Shown here piece after piece: positions 21,151-34,194 of a stretch of 64,000 bases of DNA. The stretch is from positions 30,152,204-30,216,203 of the forward strand of contig CM031601.1 in the NCBI GenBank assembly GCA_018398815.1. The letters run 5' to 3'. Positions within the stretch are counted from its first letter, which is position 1, and each line of letters opens with the position of its first letter. The position numbers were made by a program, and so were the translations under genes. Source of the DNA: Conus ventricosus. Its lineage: Eukaryota; Mollusca; Gastropoda; Neogastropoda; Conidae. The notes under the pieces were generated by a model that had not been told where the DNA came from, searched no databases, and saw only the letters and a list, made by a program, of their open reading frames with translations.

Positions 21151-24100
21151 TTTGCGTTCTTCAAACAGTCTAAAAACGTTCTAAACACTCACTCAGTTTT
21201 TTGCTGGGACAATAAAATATTTTGTCATCTGTCCATTAAACTTCTATCATGAAGGGCTTTGTTCCATTTTGTGTTGGACAGAAACCACAATATATTAAAA
21301 TTATAAACGAAAAACGTTGTAATGGTCTAGGACAATTTTGTTTTCCACAACCAGTTCCCAAATTATGAACAATGGGGGTTTTTGTCAAATTTTAAATCTC
21401 CTAGTTTTATAAAGAACTTATCTAACCCAGTTATTGTTTTATCTGCCCCTTTTAAAACTTGTTCAGTTTTAATAAAATATAATGGCAAAATGGAAGTTTA
21501 ACCAATTCAGTTCTGAAAGTTTGTTTCTATTAACTAATATTAAATTTTGTTGCTTGTTGTTATGAACAAATTCCTCGCCATTGTGAAATGAAGGTAATTT
21601 AAGTTTTTCAAACGTCTAAGTTTTGCCAGCTAATTAGAATCCTTTTAAAAGGAGTCACTAATGCCCACAACCCATCTCTTAATCTTTTAAGACAGAAATT
21701 TCAATTCATTGAACGTGTCCCCTAATTTCATTTGCGGATGAACTGTAATTTGTAGAGATTTTTCAAAATGATTCTCTTCTGTGGGGTGTACTGTTTATTC
21801 CCTTTACGGCTTTTTTCATCTCTTTTCTGACTATGTCCTCTGGCATAAGACTTACATGTAAAGGCCAGAGTTGAATGCTTTTCTGAAACTTTTTGCGGCT
21901 AAAATATGTAAATGGGCTTATGATTAAAATTTTTATTTCCATTCTAAATAGGGTTCTAAGTGCATTTAGGTCGGTTTTCGAACTATTTTATATATACGGC
22001 CCAACTTATTTGCCTCTAGATTGCGCAGCGGTTCTTTTTAGGAAACTTTTTACTGTCGCAACCTCTTTGCGTTTTAATCACCATCTTTTAGTGTACTCAA
22101 ACATAAAAGTGCTATCTCACGTTTGTTCAAATTTCCGCAACGTCTGCAAGGTTCTTTTAATTCTAAGGTTATACACCTAAACAGGCGCAAAATGTATTTC
22201 CTGGTTCTTCTGGCCCACGCACATTATTTTTTATAGCGTATTATTTATTTCAAAACAAATGTGCAGGTTATACATTTTCGACTTTCCCGTTTTGTCTTGA
22301 TTTTATATTAAATGATCCGACCCTCCAAAATAATTTTTTTTTAAAAACTGTAATTAGGGAATTGTAAAATTCATAATCGCAATATGATTTTCCCCTGACG
22401 GCAGAGGTTTAAACAGTTGAGGGCCTTCCATATAAAATTTTTTCATCAGTGCTTTTAGCATCCAAATAAACATAGATAAGAATGTAATCAAAGATTGACG
22501 GACCTTTCCCCTCAAACGTAGTTTCATCTGGCGAAACATTTAAAACTATAGTGGTAAGGATTGTTCATTTGGGTAAACCCAAAGCATTTTTAGCTAGCTC
22601 TTTATCAAATCGTATTTTGCTTTTTCAGGTTTTTGAATGTTATATTGTTTTTAGATTTGCATTGTTAAGTTTAAGAGTAATGTCTAGTTACCCCATTGCT
22701 TCTTTTAGTGACAAAACCGAATAACCATCAGGTAATTGTTAATTTTGTTTAACGTCGTTGTTCTCCTTTCATTTTTTGTAATTTATTATTCCTTGGCTTC
22801 AGTTAATATTAAACATACGACTTTGTAGAAATTCATGGACGGGGACCGTTTTGGCCCCCCGCATTGTTTCAATAGCATGTCTAAAACAAAGGGCGGTCTG
22901 AGTTGTTATTGTACAAACATTTTTAAAACAAATTAAAAATGAGTGCTTTCAAATATACTGATGCAAAATATTCTGTGGGGCCGACTACAATCTTAAAAAT
23001 TGCAACGTTTACTCTTGACTTGCTGTGGACCCAACTCCCTCTTTTCATAAAAGGTAGAAACTCCATTAAATCTATTTTAACCCCCCTATTGAAAAAGAGC
23101 ACATCCAGAAGCGTGTTTAGTCATCCGATGCAGTTTTATCAGAACAGTTAAACTTTGCTGTTTTTTTGGCCATCAATTTGGGTGTGGGTGGCGTATGTGT
23201 TCATTTAAATCACCATGATCCTTTGCGGTCAGTGTACCGATTCATTTCAAATTACACTTCAAGTATTTTGATGACCTGCAGCGCCATTCCCAAAAATGAC
23301 AAATCGTTTAATCCATTCTGAACAGAATGACTTTTGAAGGTTTGAAAGGATCTGAAACCCAACTTAATATTAACATCAAGACAGACTTTAGACAAAAGGT
23401 TGGATCATAATCAGGGCATAGGCGTCCATTTTTTTCCCGGGCACGCACAGAAAGAAAACTTTGACCGGCGTTCTCTTTCAAAATTTGTTGAGCCCTGGTC
23501 ATAGAGCAAAAAGCTTTAAACGCATGGACAACATTTATCTAGACACTTCAAAAGGGCAAACTAGGGCGGAATAGAAAAAATTTAAACGACTCTATTGTTT
23601 TTTCTTTGGTTTGCTAGGTTCGCAAGAAACAGGCAAGTCGAGCATAATGTCCTTCACTGGCTTTGACGCGCAAAAAAAAATATTTTAGCAAATTTAGAGG
23701 ACGCCATTAACCCTACTGTTGATTTGCCTTCAAGTATTCAAAGGTCCCAACTTTACAATACGCAAGATCGAAGTGACTTTGCTGTTGGCACGGGTTTTAT
23801 ACATGCGCATCTGCCCTCAGACTCCAGATAGTACATAATAACTATAATAATGAAAATTCTTAAATAGCAGGCAATGAACGAAGGGTTGGGGAAAAAAAAC
23901 GACTTTAAATTTTCTGAGCCGTAATATTACAAACAATAAAAGAACGCCCAATTAAGTCATCCAAATCCCCAGTCCAACCCCCAAAAAAGTCATTGAGCCA
24001 GCAAAGCTCGCGGACTCTGTTCGCGATGACCTGAATATGAAAAGACAGCGTTGTTCTGGATTAATGGCCTAGGATTACTTGGTCTTTATCTTACTAATTT

Positions 24101-26700
24101 AGTAACCAACTATTAAGAGAATTTAATGCCCATAAGTGCTGTGGCATAAAGCCAATACTTTGCTTGAAGTACAAAAGCAGTCTGACAATTCCCCAATATC
24201 CTGTTAAAGCGTTCGGCTTTACCAGTAATTTTTTTAATTAACTGGCAGATGATAAAAGTGTTTTTACCAATGTTTATCAGGCGATGGCGGCGAGGCACTG
24301 GATTTTGACCTCCACCGCCGCCTGTAATAGCCAACCCCAAAGCGTGTTTTTGGAAAAATCCTAAGGCTGTTATAACGTTACAAAATGGACTCCTTGCCCC
24401 TCAAACATTTTCGGATTCGTTCTGCTGCTTTTGTGTTTTAAAATAAAATTTTCGGATAGTTTCTCTTATTCTATTCACTTGAGTTGTAATTGGTCCGGTT
24501 AGTAGTAGCACTTAGTTTGCTGATTTTTCCCTTGTTCAAGACTTTAGTCTTTGGGTTATTCTTTCTTTAAAATCATGCCAAATTTGGGCGTCATCAGCCT
24601 CAACGAGTGTTTTTCTTTTCTCTTTGTTTTTTGCCATCTATTTCACCTGTTTTGCTAATTGTTTTTTAAATTCGCCTTGATGGTTCTTAAAGCATGATAA
24701 AGGGCCTCTATTTCTCGCATGGGTAGGGGTGAGCGTGTATGTCTTAACGTGTTTCTTCTGAAAATGGTTCTGTTTCTATACTTTTTATTAATTCACTGCT
24801 GTTGATTTAATTCTTAAGTTCCTGTTTTGCTTTTTGGTATGGGTCGGGAGTTCGCTGTGGTTTTGAATTGAAACTCCCTTTCCGCCCTTAATTTTGGCCT
24901 AACAGGCCAAGGCGATTTTGATCTTTAACTGACCCTATTTTTAATTGACCCAGGGTTAAAAAACTTTTGGGTCTTTTTTAGTTGTAAGCTGAACAAGTTG
25001 TCCTTGGTCTCCTCCTACAAACAATGGCATCTTTTACTCAAAATCATTGGTCTATAAATTGGGGTGGTTTTGGCAAAACTTTGGTAAAAATGATCGGGCC
25101 TTACTTTCTTTTAAATTTAACCCGATTTGTTGGAATGTACTCCCGATTTCTCTAATTCATCAGGGAAATGAGAGCCCGGCGTGCCGGCCCAAGGGTAATC
25201 ACTCGTCGTCCCCGATCAAAAACTTTCTTTAATCTTCATCTTCAATGCCTAAACATGTTCTTTATAATTATTTTTTATTTTGTTTTATAAAAAATGTTAC
25301 ATGAAAGGGTTGATTCTTGACCCGCATAGAAGACGAAAGAACCCTTGCGTGAAGGAAATAAAGGAATATTACTGTTCAAAATCTTACTTTTTGTTCAGAT
25401 CAAATTTCTTACTGTCAATTTCCGGCCCTAGGGCAGATGAATGATTGTGCCAGGCTCGGGCGCGTCTACTTTCAAAATAGTATTTGATTCAAAAACAACA
25501 CAAACAGGAAGTTGTCCAGAATTTGGGGCGGGAAATTGTTTAAGAAAATTTCTATAAATTTGAGGGGCAAGAAATATTATTCTTTACACAATGCAGACAT
25601 ATTTTTAACCTATCTGATCTAGGCAGGGAATGAAAGGGCTGTCTTGCGTTTAAGGAATAGAAAATAAGACTAAAATCAGAATAGGTGCCCGATACTAAGA
25701 CGGCAAAAGTATGTGGCTGTAAATTTTGCGTTTGGAAATCGCTTTTCCATTCCTTAGATTTTGAGTTGTTAAAAGCGCAGGCCATACTTTCAAGGGCATT
25801 AAAAGACGACTGTCATATGAACTAACTTTTAACGAATACAACTGTTATCAGATCAACAGCACCAGCAAAGTTAAAGCATTTCTGACATCAGTTTAGAGTT
25901 TGACTTGTTAGCAACCCTATTTAGCAAGGCAGATTGAGCACCAATATCAGTAAAATTAGCAATAATTTACGAAAGAGTGTTATCAACAACTATCTAGAAG
26001 CAGGCCGACACATTTTGGAATTTTTTAGTTTTAAAGCGTCTTCAGAAAGATCGTTTAAAGGTAATTTATTGCTGTGTGAAGATGAAGAACATTCAAAGAG
26101 GAAGTGAAAATTTTTTTAAATTCCAAAAAAAAACGAAAGTACAATGTTCGATGAGGGAGTCCTAACCAAATCTATGCTTAGCGGGCAAAAACCCTTATCA
26201 CCATTTGATGAATAGAAACTTTTTTGGAGGTGGGAGGTGTAGAAAAAAACAGTTGGACTTGTGGCTAAAGATAAACCTCACATTTTGTAAGACTTGATGA
26301 TTATTTAACAACAAAATGGGTTTTTGGATTGACTAAGGTCAACAGAGGATAATCTGTGCAGGAAAGCGGGAGAGCTTGAGGACGTAATAAAAAATTCAAA
26401 TTGAATAAAAAAGAAGAAGCCGATAAACCGTTAATGTCATTTGTTTTTAATATATGATGCGCAGCTGAATATTGAAAATAACAGATTAAAAGATATACAT
26501 ACTAAATTATTTTTATTTTATAAAAGCATGTCTGTTCAAGTTTATCCAAATGTGCCTACAGCGCCGCCAAAAGAGAGATAGCAGGCAATTCTGCTGTTAA
26601 GAAACCTTGAAGTAAAAACCCTTTAGATTAACCAACATTACACAAATGCAGCAAGTACTAGAGCAAGACCTTTCAAAAAACAGCAAAACCAAACGAAGGT
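21151..26700. other. Polinton-like element, unresolved left gene block
   Basis: Low-quality sequence with no frame open beyond about 95 codons. Minus-strand reading around 21150-21560 probably continues the ATPase. Short coding-like patches appear on the minus strand near 21900-21760, 22354-22540, 23310-23500 and 24110-24340, and on both strands near 25550-26400. Position suggests capsid, minor capsid or protease genes. I recognise none of them, so no product is assigned. Confidence 0.4.
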
Positions 26701-26769
26701 ATTCTGCTGCCTTTAATGCTGTTACATATGTTAATACTGGAGCATCGACTATAAGCGCCCTTTACAGGA

Positions 26770-27240
26770 ACGAGTGTTGGGGCTCTTAGCAAACGGGCAT
26801 AGGCGCACCCGCGCTTTACCTCTAGGAGGTTTGTCTTTAGCTCTCGGCCCGTGTTCATTAGCCGTAGGTGCTGCTAGCAAAAAAATAAAAACTAAACTCC
26901 AAAAGCACACAGCTATGGTTCAACTAATAACAGCTAAACTTAGTTCCTTCAAACTGACAATAAATAAAGCGCTTGTTGACTCAACATCACGGATGAAGAA
27001 TTTAATCGGGTTTTCAGGCCGATTTTGATGACTACAAAAGACAAAAGTTTGATCTTCAAAGAAAGGCGAGGACAAGTTTTTCTCAACAGCCAGACCCCGA
27101 GCAGATAAAAAAGGAATGCTTAAAAAAAGTAAACGAGACATTAAACTCTGTTCTAAACAGCTCACATTAACAACACCAAAAGGTGTTTATACTTTAGTTT
27201 ATGAGTCCAAGCGCAAAAAGACCGTTGATATTGGTTCTGA
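26770..27240 (+). pseudogene. Coiled-coil protein with Gly/Ala-rich hydrophobic segment
   Basis: A hydrophobic segment (LGGLSLALGPCSLAVGAASK, about 26818-26880) is followed by Lys-rich helices with 'KLQKHTAMVQLITAKL' and, after a slip, an 'I-DEEFNR' motif near 26985-27010. Proteins with a Gly/Ala hydrophobic patch followed by a '-SKAL-D--ISDEEF-' helix occur as uncharacterised genes in invertebrate Polinton-like elements. It sits directly upstream of the polymerase on the same strand. A frame break near 26985 prevents a clean reading. The role is unknown; membrane or virion association is a guess. Confidence 0.45.
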
Positions 27241-27289
27241 TTAAGTATTTTTTTTTTAATTTAATAAATATTTTGGCTTTTGAAAAGAA

Positions 27290-30200
27290 AAACGCATGGC
27301 TAAGATTTTGAAGGACAAGACGAATTGTTTGAAGGAATGCTCGAGAGAGAGCGTTTATCAGAGCACTGAATGATATTTATTTAGAAGTCATTGACCCAAC
27401 AAACGTACAGGCAAGTGTTGTACATGCTATTTCTCAAGTTCCAAGTGAACTAACAATAGACCCGCCAGTTAAAGTAAAAGTTAGCTGTTTTAATCGACTA
27501 TATAACAATAAATGAAGAAAATCTAGAAGTTTGGGTCTCAACTAAACAACAGACTATTCTTTCCTCTAATGAACTTAACACCCGGTTGGGCAGACGAAAA
27601 TGCTTACACAGTTTGACGCTGCGCTGAAGAAGCTAAATGAGAGGCTCTGGGTTTGGGCAGAGGGTGAAGTCTTTTGAGATTAGATTAAAACAGGCTAAGT
27701 ATGCACCGATTGTAGGCAAGGCTTACATTCCGCTACTCGAGAGTTGGTTTTAAAGAGAGCAGTTTTAAACATAAAAAATTCAGACAAAAAATGTTTCATG
27801 TGGTGCGTTCTTGCAAGGCTGCATCATGTCCCCGAACACGCAGAAAGAGTGACTAACTATCAGCAATACGCCAAAGATCTTAATTCAATGGAATACCTTT
27901 CCTGTTAGTGTAGACCCCAAAATTTATCAGTTTGAAGAACAAAACAAACCCCAAAAACCCGTTAATGTATACACATGGGATGAGGAAACAAATTTGGTGC
28001 CAATTAATGTGTCCAAGAACAGTCCAACAATAGGCGAACCAGCCAAAAGTCATGTGGACTTACTCCTAAAGTTTTCGCCAGCAAAGGGGTGCCCCATTAC
28101 ACATTGATACGCACAATGAGCAGATTATTAGCGCATACTTCAAAGCAGAACATAAACAAGAATTCTGTAGAAAATGTTTAACAAGAATGCCATCTGTTCA
28201 AGCCGCCTGAACATATAAAACATTGTAAAGTTCTGTAGACTGTAAGACAGAACTAACTACGCCCCCCCCAGGATCAAAGTTAGTTTTTAAGAACTGGAAA
28301 CCGGCTGCAACATTCTCCATATGTTGTTACCGCAGACTTTGAATCACTCATTGTCCTTATGAAGGGCCCGCGCCACAAAAACTTCGAAAAACAGTCTTAA
28401 AAGAGTAATCATCAAATTGTTCATTTGCTTTCATTGTTGTCAGGTCGGATGGCGTTCATTCAGAGCCAGAATTATATAGAGGACCTAATGCTGCAAAATA
28501 CTTCTTAGAACGCATGCAGCAAGTGCGCAATGACTGTTCTAATAATCTAAAACTTTTCTGAAATCATAATGGCACCTGAAGACCAACAACAGTATGACTC
28601 AGCCACACATTTTTGGATTTTTGGTTTAGAGTAAGCCCAAGAGTGAAACCCCACAGTAAGAGACCATGATCATTGCGGAAAAGTTCAGAGGAGCAGCGCA
28701 CAGTAAATGCAATCTTCAACTAAAGTTTGAAACCAAGACATGGAAGCTGCTGTATTCTTTCATAACTTGCGAGGTTACGACTCTCATCTTATAATGAAAG
28801 CAGTGGACGATGCCTTCAGGGTAGCATGCATTGCACAGTCATCAGAAAAGTACATGTGTTTCACTTTAAATAACATGTCTTTTTATGACTCTATGCAGCA
28901 CATGATGGGTTCATTAGAGTCACTGGCATGTCCTTAAAGTCTGGGCCCCAAAAAACAGGGAAAAATATTTTGACTCAACTCTTGTTAGAAAGGGCGTTTA
29001 TCCTTATGAGTACATGAACGTTGGGAAAGGTTTGACGAAGACACACTTCCACCTAAAGGCGCGTTCTTTTTAGTCTTTGAGGAAGACATCAGTGATTCCG
29101 ATTACCAAATGCTCAAGATGCGTGGCAGAAGTTAGAGTGTAAAACGATTGGGGACTATCATGACTCAAACTTGATGGCTGATGTATGGTTTGTTGGCGGA
29201 CGTCTTTGAAAATTATAGAAGACCTGCATGAAACATTACAGTTTGGATCCTGCGCACTAAATTTCTGCGCCCGGGATGAGTTGGGATGCTTTTTTTAAAG
29301 TTTCTGGAGTACAGAAATTTATTTATTGTCAGATTTACCAATGATTCAGATTTATTTAAAACGGATTGCGTGGAGGAATTGTATGGCGTCGCATCATTAC
29401 TGTAAAGCAAACAACAAATACTTGGACGACTATGATCCCAGTAAAAGGCCTAACATCTCATGTATTTAGATGCAAACAATCTGTATGGTTGGGCAATGGC
29501 ACAATCACTTCCGTTACGTAACTTCAAGATGTACACAGGTACGAATAATATTCAAAAGGCATTAAAGTGGTTGGGCAGTTTAACCGCCCGATCAGCAGCG
29601 CGGCTTCATTCTAGAAGTTGACCTAGATAAACCTCATGAACTCCATGACCTGCATAATGACTATCCATTAGCTGCAGAAAGCCTAAAGATGAATCCAAGA
29701 GAGCCGCCTAAAATTGTGCCTAATCTGCGAGGCAAAAAAAAAATTTTGTCTGTCATTACAGACTTCTACAATTTTATTTAGACATGGTTTTAAAAATTAA
29801 CAGCTGTTCATCGTTAATTGCTTTGATCAAGAACAGTTCATGAAACCATTTCATCATGAAGAACACTGACCTCAGAACTAAATCCCAGATGCTTCAGAAA
29901 AACTTTTTCAAGCTGAATGAACAACAGCTGTTTTGGAAAGACTATGGAGAATCCGCACAAGCGCAAAGATGTTAGATTAGCCCCCAAAAGAACGAAGCAA
30001 TTAAGCTGACTTCAAAACCTAATTATCAGGACTTTAGAAGATTTCATGATCACCTTTTTGGGCATAATGATGAAAAAAAAAAGAAGTCAAATTAGACAAA
30101 CCTGTTTTATCGGGTTTAACCGTTTTAGAATTATCAAGCTTTGATGTTAGAATTTCTTTATGGACACTTTAAACCCTCGTATCCTGAGTCCAGAGAAATT

Positions 30201-30695
30201 TACACAGATACAGATAGTTTTGTTATAGATATCCCTATGAAGACATCTATAAAGACATGGAAATAGGAAGTAGCTAAAGGGCATGCGGGATGGTATGACA
30301 CGTCCGATTACCCTAAAGATTGCCTTTGCATTCAATTACTAACAAGAAGGTTTTTAGGAAAGATGAGGAAAGAATTATCTGGAGGGGTGATTAAGGAGTA
30401 TGTGGGGTTAAGGTCAAAAATGTACAGTTTTCGAGCAGGAGAAAATCATTAGAAAACAAAAGGGGAAAATCTCGCAGCGTTGTGCAGTCAAACATATCAC
30501 ATGACAACTACAAAGAAGCATTTTTTGGCAATAAGACTTTTCATCATGACACGTAAAAACTGCGATCTAATCTACATGAGATCAACACAACTGTTGTAAA
30601 AAAAGAAGTCATTAGATAGAACAAACACAAAACGGGTGTTTGTTAATCCAGAGTTTTCATATGCAATTGGGCACTGGAGAACCGTAATTAATTAA
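27290..30695 (+). pseudogene. Protein-primed DNA polymerase B, frame-broken
   Basis: A family-B polymerase of the organellar/viral protein-primed type can be followed across many frame slips. The N-terminal region includes FEIRLKQAKYAP near 27676-27712. An exonuclease-type motif VFFHNLRGYDSHLIM lies near 28752-28796. The palm motif A region YLDANNLYGWAM is at 29463-29498 and motif C YTDTDSF at 30201-30221. A conserved C-terminal NISHDNYKEAFFGN lies near 30495-30536. Total span about 3.4 kb matches a polymerase of about 1100 residues. Motif residues look intact, so the breaks may be sequencing errors rather than true mutations. It would replicate the element from a terminal protein primer. Confidence 0.8.
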
Positions 30696-30779
30696 AGCGG
30701 AACTGTGTCTGGGGGAATTATCTGCATTCTTCCTTCACAAAAGATCTTTGAGGAGCTGGTTGTTTTTTTTGTGTCAGTT

Positions 30780-32040
30780 TTTTCGTAAATAATACACGGG
30801 CGGATTCATCTTTACAATTCTTTTTATTTCATTTGATGCGAGTGTCCCCTTCTGCTTCCCCCGGTAAATAAAGGTACCTTTCTTTTAAACCAAACGGTAA
30901 AAATTTGCCGGATGAAGACTCTCCTTCAACAACATTTTTGTTTTTCTTTTGATTGCTTGTACTGGTTTTAGGCCTTTAAATTCTTCATTATTCATTGCGC
31001 GCAAAACTGAGGGCAGTTCTTCTAACCCAATTCTGTGTTGCGAGAATTGTCAATCAGCTCTTGTGATACTGGTAGGAGAAAAGTCTTTCGGCTAACTGTT
31101 TGTTAAAGTTTTCAACTAAAGCCTGTGATCTGTGAACTCCCCGGGAAAGCCTCTTTTAATGTAACTCTATGTTTTAACAATAATTGATTCACTTGGCCCC
31201 TTTTAAATTCTTTTCCATCATCGACTTGAATCATGCGAGGATAAATTAAGGGACCTCGTTGGTATATCAGTTGTATAGAACAGCAACAGCAGAAGCACTC
31301 TTTTGTGTTTAACGGTTCCGCATCTTTGTATCTTGAAGCCATGTCAATGACTGTGAGTGCGTACTTAAATCTTTTTCGTCTAATCCTATCAGAGGGTCAA
31401 TATAGAAGATCCATTTGAAAGGGTGTCGTTTGGGGTTGTATTGACAAAGTGTGGTCTCTGTATTCGCCTAGGCGCAGGTAAATAAATTTGCCAAATCGCT
31501 TGTTTAGATAACCATTCTTTTTGCTGTTTGTTCACTGACTCCCGCTGCTTGGCTTAGCTTTTGTATTGCTGTGATAACCCTTTCCAATACCTTTGGGCGA
31601 ATAATAGATTTTGTTCATTTTTTACTCAGCCAATATTATGTGCAACAAAATACACGACGGTCATACCAACGACAATAAACCCGATTTCTTGCATCTTTTG
31701 TTTTTCTGATGGATGATAAAAGTCGCTAAATTTTGGTGGGGGCAATGTCTCGATTGGTTGCCTGTTACTAGATAATATTTTTTTATTGCTTGATCAACAT
31801 TTTTAAATGTGTAAGCTGCATGCCCCTGTCTTTTTAGTGTGTCATTAAAAAAATCTAACTGCTCAAGTCTCTGCCTTTCATAGGCGTCTTGTGCAGCTGC
31901 TAGTTCCCATAGCTTTGTTATGTCTTTTTTTTCTCGCCGTCATTCCCCCGTTTACTAAATGCGAAATTACTTCCGCTAAAAGCAAGCGCATTCACCACAG
32001 CGCCGCTATCTTATTTCGAGTGAAGCCATTTTTTATAAAT
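30780..32040 (-). pseudogene. Retroviral-type (rve) integrase of the Polinton-like element
   Basis: On the minus strand, the core includes MASRYKDAEPL (about 31310-31342), MIQVDDGKEFK (about 31200-31232) and, after a slip, RSQALVENFNKQLAERLF (about 31070-31125). The two Asp residues and the downstream Glu fit the D,D-E catalytic triad. The N-terminal part near 31860-31920 reads KLWELAAAQDAYERQRLEQL. Convergent with the polymerase, as is usual for these elements. It would join element ends to target DNA with a 5-6 bp stagger, in agreement with the tgctt duplication. Confidence 0.75.
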
Positions 32041-32316
32041 GTATTTTTTTCTTTCATATTTAATTGTCTGGAATTAAATTCCCTTTCTTAATAAAAATCT
32101 TTCGTGGCAACCGAAGCTCAATGATAGCAATTAGCTTTGCTGAATCCTCAAAGTCTAGTTGCCAAGATCGCTGGGTTTTAATTCTTAAAGGCTTTTACCA
32201 AGCATTGAGTATCCTACACTTAGTCCTCCAATAACAGCAGATGGTATACAAAGGTTGGTAACATTTTTTCGGTGCTCATTTTTATAAAATAAAATAATTT
32301 AATTATTAAAAAAAAA

Positions 32317-32690
32317 ATGAACAGTGATGATCTACTACAGCTACAAGGCGGCCTAAACCTTCCTGAACTTATGAATGACCAAGTTGATGGCCAAGCTGTT
32401 ATCCCAAAAGGAGAGGTTGTATTCTTTTGGGAGCGTGTGGAAAAAACAAAACAGTTCCTCGGAACTGAATTTAGCATTGAACAGATTCAACAGATGTCGC
32501 CACAAGACATTATAAAGTATCATAACAGGTATGAAGCGCAGTGGGGTCTAGAATGGTGAAAAGTGTGGGGCAAACGGTTCTTAGTTATACACTAACTAGT
32601 CAGTAGATTTGCTCCCATTGATTCTGAACAAGATCTTACGTATGATTTAAAGCAAGATCTGTTTTAACAAAGTCATTAGAGTCTCTAGGC
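32317..32690 (+). pseudogene. Small conserved protein of Polinton-like elements
   Basis: An open frame starts MNSDDLLQLQGGLNLPEL and includes 'FSIEQIQQMSPQDIIKYHN'. After a slip at about 32540, further coding-like text follows (SLESLGCDLYYRFGTF, about 32670-32720). The 'MSP-DI-KYHN-YE' phrase recurs in unnamed genes of invertebrate Polinton-like elements. Function unknown. Confidence 0.45.
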
Positions 32691-32779
32691 TGTGATCTAT
32701 ATTACAGATTTGGAACATTTTTGTCGCCACGATCATGGGATTAATAATTTTAATCATATAGATTTTGTTTCCTTCAAAA

Positions 32780-33137
32780 TGAGCGAGCTGGAAAATCAGC
32801 AGAACAGAAAACATGAATCAGGTGGAGAAAGTAACCAAGCCAGAAAATCAGCAGAAACGCTGAATCAGGTGGAGACCATAAAAATCCTGGGCGTGTTGAA
32901 GCAGGAAAAAAATTAGCAGAGTGGAACAGACAAAAAAAAAATTTAAAGTTACAGAATATGACTCATCATAAAAACATAACACCGCCAGCGCCAGAACAAG
33001 TTGATTCAATGCCCGCTAAAAACTCCAGTGATACAAGGGCACCAAAGTCTTCATGGAATATTGAACTTAAAACTGTTGCCATTTTTGGCGCCATTGCTGC
33101 TCTGGGGGCAGTTATTATGGTTATAAAATATATTTAA
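32780..33137 (+). pseudogene. Small single-pass membrane protein
   Basis: After a Glu/Asn-rich N-terminus, shifted frames give GRVEAGKKLAEWNRQKK near 32892-32940. A C-terminal transmembrane segment VAIFGAIAALGAVIMVIKYI (about 33074-33136) ends directly at a stop. A 'KNPGRVEAGKKLAEWN' box before a hydrophobic tail is familiar from Polinton-like elements. It could be a virion membrane or minor structural protein. One or two indels break the frame. Confidence 0.5.
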
Positions 33138-33540
33138 CCCAAAGGCAACAAAAACAAAGAAGTTAAAACAACCTGAACCGTTAAATAAAAAAAAAAGACA
33201 ACTGCACGCCAAAACCCCCCAATAAAAAGCATCATTTTGATCCATTTCAAATGGAATAATATTTTAAATTTTTTATAAAAATAGATCATGGCGTATTATA
33301 AAATGATAAAGTCAATAAATAAAGAATGGAGTCTATAAAAAACATTCCATAGACCAGAAATTTTAATCAAAGTTGTTGCTTCGGATGTAAAAACTTCATT
33401 AATTCTATGCAGAGAACGCTGAGCAAGACATCCTCAACGATAACGCGTTTTTTGAGGCGGTGTGTACTATATTTGACATCTACTATTTAAGATAAAAACA
33501 TAGATTGTATTTTTTTGATAATTATAAGAACTTGGTTGTA
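33138..33540. other. Polinton-like interior, possible short gene
   Basis: Possible small plus-strand frame from the ATG near 33288 (MAYYKMIKSINKEW), quickly broken. No family recognised. Confidence 0.3.
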
Positions 33541-33720
33541 CTTAAAGGATGACTTAGTTATGATCTTGAGGTGACTTAATCAAGAACTTAATCAAGAACT
33601 TATTAAGAAAATTTATAACTTGGGGATGACTTAAGGACAACTTGAGAATGACTTAAGTAAGAACTTGAGGATGACTTAGAAGTGACTTGGGGGGACTTCA
33701 GTTAAGAACTGTGATGACTT
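33541..33720. repeat. Degenerate repeats of 'aacttgaggatgactta'
   Basis: About seven diverged units built on gatgactta / aacttgag, irregularly spaced. Confidence 0.75.
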
Positions 33721-33900
33721 GAGTGTGCATGCGTGGGGTGGGGGTGGGGGGACGGCGTGCGTGGGGTGGGGGGGGGTGTGCATGCGTGGGGCAGGGCAAA
33801 ACAAAAAACAAACACACAATAGACAGTCCCGGGGTGGGGTGGGGGGACGTGCGTGCGTGGGGTGGGGGTGGGGTGGTGCATGCGTGGGGTAGGACAAAAA
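33721..33900 (+). repeat. G-rich repeat block
   Basis: Several copies of a 'gcatgcgtggggtggggg' unit separated by 'caaaacaaaaaacaaacaca'-like A-rich spacers. Runs of four to eight G could form G-quadruplexes. Confidence 0.75.
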
Positions 33901-33996
33901 AACACAAACACAACAAACAAACAAGAATTTAAAACTACTAGGGCCACTTCTTGCTTTGTGGACTAAACAGGCTGTGTCTTGCCCGCAACCTCAATC

Positions 33997-34036
33997 AACT
34001 AGGCCAAGTGATCATATGTGATCACTTGGCCTAGTT
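33997..34036. repeat. 18-bp-arm perfect palindrome
   Basis: Arms 33997-34014 and 34019-34036 are exact reverse complements around a 4-base loop. Diverged copies of the same 'ggtcaa-t-atca' palindrome follow near 34073-34110 and 34158-34194. Confidence 0.85.
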
Positions 34037-34194
34037 TGCCGCTGAGCTTTGCAGGTGCTGCCGCGCTTTGCAGGTCAAGTTATCATATATGATCACTTGG
34101 CCTAAATTTGCAGGTGCTCCGTGCTGAAGTCATTAGCCAGCAGGCTGCTGCGTTTGGCAGGTCAAATGATCACTATGACACTTGGGCCCAGTTT

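Noticed and set aside
21151..26700. Major capsid, penton and protease genes
   Set aside because: They are expected in this element, but I could not recognise any motif in the broken frames, so no product was assigned.
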